DNA of 11,640 bases, from positions 1 to 11,640 of the forward strand of contig CASFFI010000079.1 in assembly GCA_949293925.1 (NCBI GenBank). The letters are read 5' to 3'. Of the stretch, positions 1 to 7,246 are shown piece after piece; the stretch's first letter is position 1, and the number at the start of each line of letters is the position of its first letter. Source of the stretch: an uncultured Christensenella sp. Lineage in GTDB: Bacteria > Bacillota > Clostridia > Christensenellales > UBA1242. A program made the translations under genes and the position numbers. The notes under the pieces were generated by a model, which saw nothing but the letters and a program-made list of their open reading frames with translations, was not told where the DNA came from and searched no databases.

Positions 1-1876
1 CATTTTTTATTGTTGATAATCTGTGAGCAATTATAAATGAAGTTCTGTTTTTTGTTAATTTATCCATAGCATTTTGAATATATTCTTCACTACGAGTATC
101 GACCGAACTTGTAGCCTCATCTAAAATTAGCATAGGGCTATTTTGTATCATAGCGCGCGCAATGGTTAGAAGTTGTTTTTGTCCGGCGGATATAGAAGTG
201 TTATCATCTAAAATTGTATTGTATCCATTAGGTAAAGTACGAATAAAATAATCAATTCCACACGCTTTGCAAGCATTAACAATTTGTTCATCTGTAACAT
301 TTTCAGTGTTAAAAATTAAGTTATCTTTAATACTACCTTCAAAAAGCCAAGTATCTTGTAAAACCATTCCAAATAATCTATGAACATTATCACGAGTGAT
401 TTTATCAGTTTCAATTCCGTCGATTTTAATTTTACCCTTAGTGATTTCATAAAATCTCATAAGTAGGTTTACAATAGTAGTCTTACCTGCACCTGTAGAA
501 CCAACAATAGCAATTTTTTGACCCGCTTTTACCGATAAGTTAAAATCTTTAATAATCATCTTGTCTTGATTGTAGCCAAAATATACATTGTCAAATTCCA
601 CATTACCTTTTACATCATTTATTGCAAGTTTAACATTGCTTTCATCGTCCATCTCTGATTGATCTAAAAAATCAAATACCCTTTCACTACCCGCTGCCGC
701 TGACTGAATATTTGTCATTGCTTGTGCGATTTGACTTAATGGTTGAGTAAAGAATCTAATATAAATCATAAATGCGGTGATTGTTCCTACACTGACGCCC
801 GGGAAATTGTTAATCAAAAGAACAGCACCAACAACGCAAACTACAACATAACCAAAATTCCCCATAAAAGCCATAATAGGATTCATAATTCCACTAATGA
901 ATTGAGATTTCCAATTTGAAACATAAAGTAATTTATTTACATCATCGAATTTTTTGTCAAACTCTTTTTCTGCGTTATAAACTGAAATAATATCGTGCCC
1001 AGAATAACTCTCTTCAACGACACCATTCAAATCCCCTAAATTTTCTTGCTGTAAAAGGAAATATTTTTGAGATTTTTTCATTATCAGCATCATCAACAAA
1101 AAACCTATAAATACTGCACCTATTGCAGAAAAGGCCATTATATAATTGTGTACAAACATTAAAGTTAGTGAACCAAAAAATAATATTATAGCACTAACAA
1201 GGTTACTAACACTTGAATTAAAAGTCTGATTAATTGTATCTACATCGTTAGTAATAATACTTAATGTGTCGCCGTAAGAAGTGGTATCAAAATAATTAAG
1301 TGGTAATCTATTTATTTTTTTAGTGATATCAGTTCTTAACTTTTTAGAAATTTGTTGCGAAACGCCCGACATAATAAAACCTTGTAAATAATTAAATATC
1401 ACACCTAAACTGTATAAAATAATCAGTGTTACTGCGATTTTTGTTATCTTTACAAGATTAACTTTAGCCAATGAATTATAAGTAACATATATTGAACCAT
1501 TTTCTTCGAGTTTAAAACTAGTTACAACTTCTTCGCCATCAACAATGATTGGGATTAAAAAAGATTCAGTTGCTTCATCATAATATTCATTTGAAAAATC
1601 TTTAGAAATAATTAATTCATATAAGTCAGAATTAAAGTTTTGTTTAAATTCTGTTTCATTATATATGTGTGCATAATTAGTACCATCAGTTACAATATCT
1701 GTAATTTCACTTAAAAGATTTGGACCAACTAGAGTACAAACTGTACCTAATATTGCTAAAATTATAGCAATAATTACAAACTTTAAATGAACTTTTATAT
1801 ATGAAAATAATCTCTTAATAGATTGTAAGAAATTTTGTGGTTTTCTGTAAGCGTTCATATTTTGTAGTTTAGGCAT
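1..1876 (-). CDS. ABC exporter, catalytic half of a heterodimer (fused membrane and ATPase domains), C-terminus cut by window edge
   Basis: This is one half of a type IV ABC exporter acting in the cytoplasmic membrane, probably on drugs, peptides or lipids; the substrate cannot be read from sequence. From the ATG at 1876, 625 codons are open and run off the left edge. Residues about 30-390 form the membrane domain and about 430-625 the ATPase. Visible motifs are Walker A GSTGAGKT (459-466), signature SAGQ (563-566) in place of SGGQ, Walker B LILDEA with catalytic Glu587, and H-loop His618 in AHRLST. Intact Glu and His with a non-canonical signature are typical of the TM288/LmrD/BmrD-type subunit. 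About 80 residues (60-143) lie between TM1 and TM2, longer than I expect for this subfamily. The ATG lies inside the end of the upstream ABC gene (8-bp overlap) behind GGAGGA with 8-nt spacing, implying translational coupling and co-assembly. Only the extreme C-terminus is missing. Confidence 0.95.
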   Translation of the reverse strand, partial: MPKLQNMNAYRKPQNFLQSIKRLFSYIKVHLKFVIIAIILAILGTVCTLVGPNLLSEITDIVTDGTNYAHIYNETEFKQNFNSDLYELIISKDFSNEYYDEATESFLIPIIVDGEEVVTSFKLEENGSIYVTYNSLAKVNLVKITKIAVTLIILYSLGVIFNYLQGFIMSGVSQQISKKLRTDITKKINRLPLNYFDTTSYGDTLSIITNDVDTINQTFNSSVSNLVSAIILFFGSLTLMFVHNYIMAFSAIGAVFIGFLLMMLIMKKSQKYFLLQQENLGDLNGVVEESYSGHDIISVYNAEKEFDKKFDDVNKLLYVSNWKSQFISGIMNPIMAFMGNFGYVVVCVVGAVLLINNFPGVSVGTITAFMIYIRFFTQPLSQIAQAMTNIQSAAAGSERVFDFLDQSEMDDESNVKLAINDVKGNVEFDNVYFGYNQDKMIIKDFNLSVKAGQKIAIVGSTGAGKTTIVNLLMRFYEITKGKIKIDGIETDKITRDNVHRLFGMVLQDTWLFEGSIKDNLIFNTENVTDEQIVNACKACGIDYFIRTLPNGYNTILDDNTSISAGQKQLLTIARAMIQNSPMLILDEATSSVDTRSEEYIQNAMDKLTKNRTSFIIAHRLSTIKN

Positions 1877-3629
1877 TGTCTAATTCCTCCTTTGAGAGTT
1901 GACTTTCAGCGATTTCTTGATAAACTTTACAAGATTTTAATAGTTCTTTGTGGGTTCCCATTCCCACTATAGTACCATTATCTAAAACTATAATTTTATC
2001 CGCATCTTTAATAGTGCCTATACGCTGAGCAACTACCAATTTGATTGCAAATTTATTTTTCTTAAGTTCGTTTCTAATTAGTAAATCCGTCTTATAATCC
2101 AATGCAGAAAAGCTATCATCAAATATTAAAATTTCAGGATTTCTAGACAATGCTCTTGCAATACTAAGCCTTTGTTTTTGACCACCAGACACATTCGTGC
2201 CTCCCTGGGCAATCATACTATCAACGCCATTTGGAAATTTATCAACAAACTCTTTTGCTTGAGAAATTTTTAGGGCATTTTCAACATCTAAATCATTAGG
2301 CTTTCCGTTTTCTGATTCACCCATAGTAATATTATCTTTTACACTGCCTTTAAATAAAATTGCACGCTGAGAAACATACCCTAATTTATTGTTTAGTGAT
2401 TTTTTATCATAATCTAAAATATTAACACCATCTATCAAAATTTCGCCACTAGTAGCATCATAAAATCTAGGAATTAAATTTATTAATGTTGATTTTCCAC
2501 TACCTGTCGAACCAATAAAAGCAACAGTTTGACCCGCCTCTGCCTTAAATGAAATATCTTTTAAAACATATTCTTCCGCATTTGGATATTTAAAGCAGAC
2601 ATTTTTGTATTCTATAGAAGTTTTTGAATTATTGTCTGCCAATACATTCCCATACACTATTGAGTTTTTCTTATACAAAACTTCATTTACACGACTCGCA
2701 CAAACTTGAGCCCTAGGAAGCATTATAAAAATCATAGTTAGCATCATAAAAGATAAAATAATTTGCATAGCGTATGAAGTAAATACCATCATATTGCTAA
2801 GTAAATTTACTTTTTCAAAATTTAAAGGACTTGCCTTATCCACAAGATATGCACCTATCCAATAGATCGCAAGATTCATAAAATTCATAACAAGTGATAT
2901 CATAGGGCTCAAAATGCTCATAACTCTATGAACAAACAAATTGTTAGATGTTAATTCTTCATTCGTTTTTTCAAATCTTTCTTCTTGAAACTTTTCTGCA
3001 TTAAAAGCTCGAATAACCCTAATACCTGTCAAATTTTCTCTAGTTTTTCTGTTAACATCATCAGTTAATTTTTGCATTTTTTTGAATTTTTTAATAGTGA
3101 CAGCCATAATAACAGAAATTGTTAAAATAAGCACTCCTACTGCGACGGCAGTTGTTATTGACCAAGAGATATTTATATTTGTAATCTTTAAAATAGCCCA
3201 TATTGCTAAAACAGGTGATTTTATTAAAACCTGAATACTTATTGCAGTTGTTTGTTGTATTTGAGTTATATCATTAGTTGTTCGAGTAATCAAACTAGCA
3301 GTAGAAAATTCTTTAAATTCATTAGGAGAAAAACTTTGAATTTTTTTATAAACTTTTGTCCTAATATTGTACGCCATATTCGAAGTAATTATAGCTATAA
3401 AATATCCAGTAATCACAGCCAAAACACCGCTACCTAAAGCACAGCCAAGCATTTTTGCTCCAAGATATAAAACACTAGATAATTTGCCATTTGTTACAAC
3501 TTCACGAACAATGTTGCTCATAAATTCAGGCAATTTCAAGTCTAAATACACCTGAGAAACAACGCATAAAATAACCAATAAAAAGAAAAAAATATCTTTT
3601 CCCCTAACATTTCTAATTAACTTTAACAT
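1869..3629 (-). CDS. ABC exporter, degenerate-site half of a heterodimer (membrane and ATPase domains)
   Basis: This is the partner of the following ABC gene in a heterodimeric membrane exporter. Residue numbers use the ATG at 3629 (586 aa). That ATG sits 4 nt after GGAGG; a TTG five codons upstream (3644) is in frame but has no ribosome binding site. Six membrane helices fall within about 12-305. The ATPase domain follows, with Walker A GSTGSGKS (373-380), Q-loop Gln421 and canonical signature VSGGQ (480-484). Walker B reads ILIFDD, so the catalytic Glu is replaced by Asp505, and the H-loop His is replaced by Gln535 (VAQRIG). The same two substitutions mark the TM287/LmrC/BmrC class, whose own ATP site hydrolyses poorly. 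The predicted working site pairs this subunit's VSGGQ with the other subunit's Walker motifs. It is the first gene of the operon, with a candidate promoter about 115 bp upstream. The substrate is unknown; a multidrug or peptide role is inferred from the family. Confidence 0.95.
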   Translation of the reverse strand: MLKLIRNVRGKDIFFFLLVILCVVSQVYLDLKLPEFMSNIVREVVTNGKLSSVLYLGAKMLGCALGSGVLAVITGYFIAIITSNMAYNIRTKVYKKIQSFSPNEFKEFSTASLITRTTNDITQIQQTTAISIQVLIKSPVLAIWAILKITNINISWSITTAVAVGVLILTISVIMAVTIKKFKKMQKLTDDVNRKTRENLTGIRVIRAFNAEKFQEERFEKTNEELTSNNLFVHRVMSILSPMISLVMNFMNLAIYWIGAYLVDKASPLNFEKVNLLSNMMVFTSYAMQIILSFMMLTMIFIMLPRAQVCASRVNEVLYKKNSIVYGNVLADNNSKTSIEYKNVCFKYPNAEEYVLKDISFKAEAGQTVAFIGSTGSGKSTLINLIPRFYDATSGEILIDGVNILDYDKKSLNNKLGYVSQRAILFKGSVKDNITMGESENGKPNDLDVENALKISQAKEFVDKFPNGVDSMIAQGGTNVSGGQKQRLSIARALSRNPEILIFDDSFSALDYKTDLLIRNELKKNKFAIKLVVAQRIGTIKDADKIIVLDNGTIVGMGTHKELLKSCKVYQEIAESQLSKEELDNA

Positions 3630-3632
3630 CTT

Positions 3633-3638
3633 TCCTCC
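3633..3638 (-). promoter_or_regulatory. Ribosome binding site that fixes the ABC gene start
   Basis: On the minus strand GGAGGA lies just before the ATG at 3629. It overlaps codons of the longer TTG reading (from 3644) and so supports the ATG, giving 586 rather than 591 residues. Confidence 0.75.
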
Positions 3639-3736
3639 AAACAAACTTTAATACTTAAAATTGTGTTGCATTTAATATTTAAATATTTTTAAATTATAAT
3701 TATATTTGTAAAAATAATTTTTATCTACCATAAAAC

Positions 3737-3829
3737 TTAACATAATTTAACACTTTTTAATTTTTCGGTCAATAAAATATTCATCAAAATAGTATTTATG
3801 AGTTAACAATCTTAATAGTGAGTGTTAAA
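3737..3829. repeat. TTAACA hexamer cluster and 9-bp inverted repeat at the ABC promoter
   Basis: TTAACA occurs at 3737-3742, 3747-3752 (exactly 10 bp later) and 3803-3808, and inverted as TGTTAA at 3823-3828. The second and fourth copies sit in a 9-bp inverted repeat, TTTAACACT (3746-3754) and AGTGTTAAA (3821-3829), whose left arm overlaps the proposed -10. It could be an operator for an exporter regulator. The hexamer is common in sequence this A+T-rich, so chance is a real alternative. Confidence 0.3.
3744..3772 (-). promoter_or_regulatory. Candidate sigma-A promoter of the ABC exporter operon
   Basis: Minus strand: -35 TTGACC (3772-3767, 5 of 6), 17-bp spacer, -10 TAAATT (3749-3744, 4 of 6) preceded by TG one base upstream, an extended -10. 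Transcription would start near 3737, giving a leader of about 110 nt. The background is very A+T-rich, so the -10 alone is weak; the -35, the spacing and the TG together make the case. Confidence 0.5.
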
Positions 3830-4051
3830 AATTTAATCTTTATAAAATTTTCAATGTATAAATAGACAAAATCAACTTCAAAAGATTAAATGTTTTGAAA
3901 TATATGCAAAACAAAGAGTAAAAGTCCTGAAAACAAATACATATTATTAAAATAGGTTTAATAAAATGACAAATAAGTTAATTAAATTATTTCAATAAGG
4001 AATAACAAAAAAGTGCATCTAAAAGGTCACACCAATTTAAAAATATCTAAA

Positions 4052-4093
4052 TAAAAGAAAAAAGAACTATACAATTTTGGCAAAGTTCCTTTT
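4052..4093 (-). terminator. Intrinsic terminator downstream of the HtrA-like protease gene
   Basis: On the minus strand AAAAGGAACT (4093-4084) pairs with AGTTCTTTTT (4068-4059): ten base pairs including one G-U, with a loop of about 15 nt. It is followed by a T-rich tail broken by one C. It lies about 65 nt past the protease stop codon. Confidence 0.55.
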
Positions 4094-4156
4094 CAATTAA
4101 TTTCAAAAAATTCGACTAAATATGTATTTTTTGAAAAATTTAAATAATTTAATAAA

Positions 4157-5458
4157 TTATACAACAGAAGTGATAATTGATGGGATTATTGTATAATTTA
4201 TATTTTTAGTTACACCGCCAGAAGTAACATTAAAAGTTACAATATCTCCTACTCCTGCCATCAACAACAATTCAGAAACTTGGTAACTTTTATTTATATC
4301 AATTGTTAAATTATCTAATGCATAATCTGCAAAATTTATTGAAACACTATTAATAATATCGCCCTTTTTTAAACTCAATTGAACACCTTCATCAGTATAA
4401 CCGCTATTGCTAGCAAAACCAGACACATTGTAAACAACAACTTTTTCTTTAGAATCAAAAGTACCAGAATCTGTTGTTACATAATTAATTTCATCAATGC
4501 TAATTTCAAGCCCCAATACTGCCTTTTGAACTTGTTTTGTTGTTGAATTTCTTTTAATATTTTCTATAACCGCTTTAACAATATTGCTTGGTATAGCATA
4601 AGCCATTCCTTCTATTGCAGTGTCTTCGATTTTAGCGTTAACAATACCAATTAAATTCCCATTACTATCAAATAATCCACCGCCACTGTTTCCGCCATTT
4701 ACGGCTGTGTCAATTCTTATAACACGCATGCTAACAATAGAAACATTGTCAACCGCTGTCATTTTAATAATCTCTGATTTTACACTAACAGTCCCTGTAG
4801 TTGCAGAAATGCCTTCACCCTCTGGGTTTCCTATAGCAATAGCAGTTTGACCTACTTTTATACTATCAGAATCAGCAAAAGAAACTTCTTTTAAATTTTC
4901 ATAATTGCTTCTAATAACAGGACTAGCATCTACATACAAAACAGCCAAGTCATACGACATACTTCCGCCAACATAATGAGCAGAAATAGCATAATCTGTG
5001 TATTCCAAACCATATAAATAACAAGTTATATATGAAGAAATATCTTGTTTATCTGTGTCATATACTACATGATAATTTGTTATAATGTAAGCACTTCCAT
5101 CACTAGAAATATCATATAAAACACCTGAACCAGCTGAATAACCTAATTCTAACGCACAAAAAATTGAAACAGAAGACCTTAATCCGTTTGAAATTGCTAC
5201 AATAGAATCACTTTCAGTTTCAGCATTAATATAAAAATCTAGTAAAAATGTTTCAAAACTATATTCACTTTCAATTTTACCTGTTGCATCAAGATAGGCG
5301 TCATAGATTTCTCTTAAAGTAAAGTCATCTCCTTGAACAGTGGTAAAAGAACTTTCAACATTGTAATTATCAGTTCCCATCAAACTACAACCGGATAAAC
5401 TAACTGAAAAAATAATTGCAAATGATAATAATACTATACTTTTAAAAATTTTTTTCAT
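4157..5458 (-). CDS. HtrA/DegP-like trypsin-fold serine protease, surface lipoprotein
   Basis: This is a predicted extracytoplasmic serine endopeptidase (S1C type) tethered to the outer face of the membrane by lipid, with a likely role in protein quality control or surface processing. The 433 residues begin with a basic, hydrophobic signal peptide and lipobox LSGC, giving lipidated Cys24. Residues about 25-95 are a spacer without a recognised domain. The protease domain (about 96-300) shows His130 in TNYHVV, Asp170 in SYDLAVL and nucleophile Ser258 in GGNSGGGLF, followed by LIGIVNAK. Residues about 315-425 (GLEIS, then LKKGDIINSV) look like a divergent PDZ domain. Gram-positive HtrA proteins usually have a membrane helix instead of a lipobox. 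The start is the ATG at 5458 behind GGTGAGGGG, and the -10 lies only about 17 bp upstream. It is probably monocistronic, with a terminator near 4070. The family call is firm; the substrate is unknown. Confidence 0.92.
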   Translation of the reverse strand: MKKIFKSIVLLSFAIIFSVSLSGCSLMGTDNYNVESSFTTVQGDDFTLREIYDAYLDATGKIESEYSFETFLLDFYINAETESDSIVAISNGLRSSVSIFCALELGYSAGSGVLYDISSDGSAYIITNYHVVYDTDKQDISSYITCYLYGLEYTDYAISAHYVGGSMSYDLAVLYVDASPVIRSNYENLKEVSFADSDSIKVGQTAIAIGNPEGEGISATTGTVSVKSEIIKMTAVDNVSIVSMRVIRIDTAVNGGNSGGGLFDSNGNLIGIVNAKIEDTAIEGMAYAIPSNIVKAVIENIKRNSTTKQVQKAVLGLEISIDEINYVTTDSGTFDSKEKVVVYNVSGFASNSGYTDEGVQLSLKKGDIINSVSINFADYALDNLTIDINKSYQVSELLLMAGVGDIVTFNVTSGGVTKNINYTIIPSIITSVV

Positions 5459-5475
5459 TTACCCCTCACCTTCAT

Positions 5476-5504
5476 ATTATACCCAAACTGTTAAAAAAAC
5501 ACAA
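5476..5504 (-). promoter_or_regulatory. Promoter of the HtrA-like protease gene
   Basis: Minus strand: perfect -10 TATAAT (5481-5476), 17-bp spacer containing TTTGGG just before it, and weak -35 TTGTGT (5504-5499, 3 of 6). The start site would be near 5469, leaving a leader of only about 10-12 nt that carries the G-rich ribosome binding site. Confidence 0.6.
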
Positions 5505-5690
5505 CCTAATTTAATATTATTAATTTATAGTTTACATTATGCGTAAAAATGTAATCTAAATAAAAATTAAAAAAAATATTAATTATTAATCATTTTTTAA
5601 ACACTTATATTATTAATAATTTATAAAAGTCATTTCAACTTAAGATTTTTAACAAAAAAACACTCCAATGATAAATAATAACGCTTATTA

Positions 5691-5723
5691 AAAAAAGTAA
5701 AAAATAAAAGATAACTTTTACTT
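5691..5723 (-). terminator. Intrinsic terminator of the Spo0A-C domain gene
   Basis: On the minus strand AAGTAAAA (5723-5716) pairs perfectly with TTTTACTT (5702-5695) across a 13-nt loop and runs into a T tract. It starts 4 bases past the stop codon. The stem is nearly all A-T pairs and therefore weak, but the position is right. Confidence 0.5.
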
Positions 5724-5727
5724 AAAA

Positions 5728-6087
5728 TTAAAATCTTGTTGATAAATTAATTAAAAACTTTTTATTTGAAAGCATATTGTTTTTGAACAATTTTTTCATA
5801 TTTTCAGATTGTGAATAACTTGATTTTATCGCTGTTCTAATATTTCTTTCAATACTATCTGGCAAAACTTCATATCTTTTAGCCAATGTTAAATAAATGT
5901 CTGATTCAAAATTTACAATTTGCTTCTTTTTTACAATAATTTCAACAGCATCAGCAATATAATTGAAGCCTACATACTTACAATTCATACCTAGATTAAA
6001 TAAAAAATTATAAATATCAAATTTGATATTTCTTTCATAATAATGCAAAACTGTATTCAAGTTATCTTTGTTGATTTCTAGCGTCAT
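5728..6087 (-). CDS. Stand-alone Spo0A C-terminal (DNA-binding) domain protein, no receiver domain
   Basis: This is a predicted DNA-binding regulator of 119 aa made almost entirely of the Spo0A effector domain (Spo0A_C, PF08769). The match runs from about residue 24 to the end: FLFNLGMNCKYVGFNYIADA corresponds to the IHEIGVPAHIKGYxYLREA segment of Spo0A, YLTLAKRYEVLPDSIERNIR to YPxIAKKFNTTxSRVERAIR, and AIKSSYSQSENMKKLF to AIEVAWSRGNIDSISSLF. The ER..IR..AI core of the recognition helix is kept. The conserved His after IR is Thr here, and the C-terminus is about ten residues shorter than in Spo0A. There is no phosphoacceptor receiver upstream, and the N-terminal 20 residues are too short for one. 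The ATG at 6087 follows GAGGT at 5-nt spacing. The gene is divergent from the membrane-protein gene at 6232 and ends in its own terminator. It could be a phosphorylation-independent regulator or a competitor at Spo0A sites; targets are unknown. Confidence 0.85.
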   Translation of the reverse strand: MTLEINKDNLNTVLHYYERNIKFDIYNFLFNLGMNCKYVGFNYIADAVEIIVKKKQIVNFESDIYLTLAKRYEVLPDSIERNIRTAIKSSYSQSENMKKLFKNNMLSNKKFLINLSTRF

Positions 6088-6105
6088 AATTACCTCGCAA
6101 GCATT

Positions 6106-6133
6106 AGAATATCACAATTTTTTAAAAAATCAA
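6106..6133 (-). promoter_or_regulatory. Promoter of the Spo0A-C domain gene
   Basis: Minus strand: -35 TTGATT (6133-6128, 4 of 6), 16-bp spacer ending in TGA, -10 TATTCT (6111-6106, 4 of 6). The TG one base before the -10 makes it an extended -10. The predicted leader is about 12 nt. Confidence 0.5.
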
Positions 6134-6146
6134 TACTCAATATTAA

Positions 6147-6158
6147 TTTTGTACAAAA
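6147..6158. promoter_or_regulatory. 12-bp palindrome between divergent promoters (candidate operator)
   Basis: TTTTGTACAAAA is a perfect palindrome lying between the two divergent -35 elements (6128-6133 and 6177-6182), where a dimeric regulator could act on both genes. Palindromes this long occur by chance many times in 11 kb at this composition, so only the location argues for function. Confidence 0.25.
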
Positions 6159-6176
6159 ATATTTTTAAAATGTTTG

Positions 6177-6206
6177 TTGACATCGATTAAAATAAAATAG
6201 TATAAT
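6177..6206 (+). promoter_or_regulatory. Consensus sigma-A promoter of the membrane-protein gene
   Basis: Perfect -35 TTGACA (6177-6182), 18-bp spacer, perfect -10 TATAAT (6201-6206). This is the best promoter in the window. Transcription should start near 6213, about 19 nt before the ATG at 6232, so the leader carries little beyond the ribosome binding site. Confidence 0.85.
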
Positions 6207-6231
6207 CTAAAAAAGGATAAAGGTGTATATT

Positions 6232-7236
6232 ATGAGGGGTAATATAAAAAATTATGATGATAGCAAAAATCGTAAAAGAGTAACTATAATAACAATAATT
6301 CTTTTGTTGCTTCTTTTGCTATTTATCGGAATTATTATAGGTTTTTTGTTGTATCAAGACAATGATAACAAAGATGAATTAGCAATAAAAGGCTACGAGA
6401 TGACAACAAATTTTGATAGTCTTACTGAATCAAATAATTTTTACCAATTATATTACGGACAACAATTAAGTATAGGAGATTTTATAAATTTGAAAAAAAT
6501 TTATGTGGACAACAGTGAAATTGATGTAGCAAAAGATGAAGTATCATCTAACCTTGAAAATTATGAAATGACAATTTATTTATACGACACAAATAGCACC
6601 AATGGTAATATAGTTGGAAGACTGATACCCATAAAAATACTTTCAAATTCTAACAATTATGATAATAAAATGGATTTAACATTAACCCAAGAATTTTTAC
6701 AAGATAAATATAGTGGAACAACCAGTTATAATTCATATTATGTTTATAATTCTTCAAATGGAACAGTTGACTATATTCCACTACCTGGGAAAAGCGGTAC
6801 AGCGTTTGCGTGTGAAATAACTATAAAATTTACTTATAAAAATGTTTATGGTGAAATGATAGAATATGATAGTGAAATAAATTTCGGAAAAATTATATGC
6901 ATTGTGAATGATTATATAACAGATATTACTACAAAAAACGAAATAACAACAACCAGTCCTAGTAAAGAGTTTTTCACAATTAATTTTAAATCAGGAGCAA
7001 GCAGTGGATTTTCTAGTGAAAAATTCATATACAACCTTGAATTTGATTATACAGATAGTTCAAAGTATTGTGATGTGTTTAATATTAGAACAGGTCAAAC
7101 TGGACAAAACAACTTAATGGATATTTCAACTACACTAAAACTTCAAGAAGTAACATCAAGCAATGATATAAACATTTATATTCTAGGTGGGGAAAATACA
7201 AAGACTTATTATTTTTATGACATAGTATGGCATTAA
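6232..7236 (+). CDS. Unrecognised single-pass membrane protein with large extracytoplasmic domain
   Basis: I do not recognise this 334-aa protein. It has a short, charged cytoplasmic N-terminus (RGNIKNYDDSKNRKR), one strongly hydrophobic helix at about residues 18-41, then about 290 residues predicted outside the membrane. That outer part is rich in Asn, Ser, Thr, Tyr and Asp with alternating hydrophobic stretches, suggesting beta structure. It has only three cysteines and no catalytic motif, LPXTG sorting signal or lipobox that I can see. The chosen ATG (6232) follows AAAGGTG at 6-nt spacing; a GTG at 6223 would add three residues. The gene has a consensus promoter and a strong terminator, so it is a single-gene unit and probably well expressed. 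It is divergent from the stand-alone Spo0A-C gene, which makes regulation by that protein a reasonable guess but no more. A structural, adhesive or signalling role at the cell surface is possible. Confidence 0.8.
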   Translation: MRGNIKNYDDSKNRKRVTIITIILLLLLLLFIGIIIGFLLYQDNDNKDELAIKGYEMTTNFDSLTESNNFYQLYYGQQLSIGDFINLKKIYVDNSEIDVAKDEVSSNLENYEMTIYLYDTNSTNGNIVGRLIPIKILSNSNNYDNKMDLTLTQEFLQDKYSGTTSYNSYYVYNSSNGTVDYIPLPGKSGTAFACEITIKFTYKNVYGEMIEYDSEINFGKIICIVNDYITDITTKNEITTTSPSKEFFTINFKSGASSGFSSEKFIYNLEFDYTDSSKYCDVFNIRTGQTGQNNLMDISTTLKLQEVTSSNDINIYILGGENTKTYYFYDIVWH

Positions 7237-7246
7237 TAAAAAAAAC

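Larger units (their letters stand above)
3630..4156. other. Non-coding intergenic region between the ABC operon and the protease gene
   Basis: This stretch of 527 bases has no supportable gene: every ATG I followed on either strand reaches a stop within about ten codons. It holds the ABC promoter (3744-3772), a group of TTAACA hexamers around it (3737, 3747, 3803, and inverted at 3823) and a terminator hairpin for the protease gene (4059-4093). The part from 3830 to 4050 is A-rich on the plus strand and I see nothing assignable in it. Confidence 0.6.

Noticed and set aside
2505..2511. TGTCGAA, a perfect match to the Spo0A box core
   Set aside because: It lies inside the Walker A coding region of the upstream ABC gene, far from any promoter; one 7-mer match in 11.6 kb is expected by chance. 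No good 0A box was found in the 6088-6231 promoter region.
3252..3555. Two overlapping plus-strand open frames of about 60 codons
   Set aside because: Both are antisense to the membrane domain of the ABC gene and show no ribosome binding site or recognisable protein.
4620..4850. Open frame of 76 codons on the plus strand
   Set aside because: Antisense to the catalytic core of the protease gene, no ribosome binding site or family resemblance; it mirrors the coding bias of the real gene.
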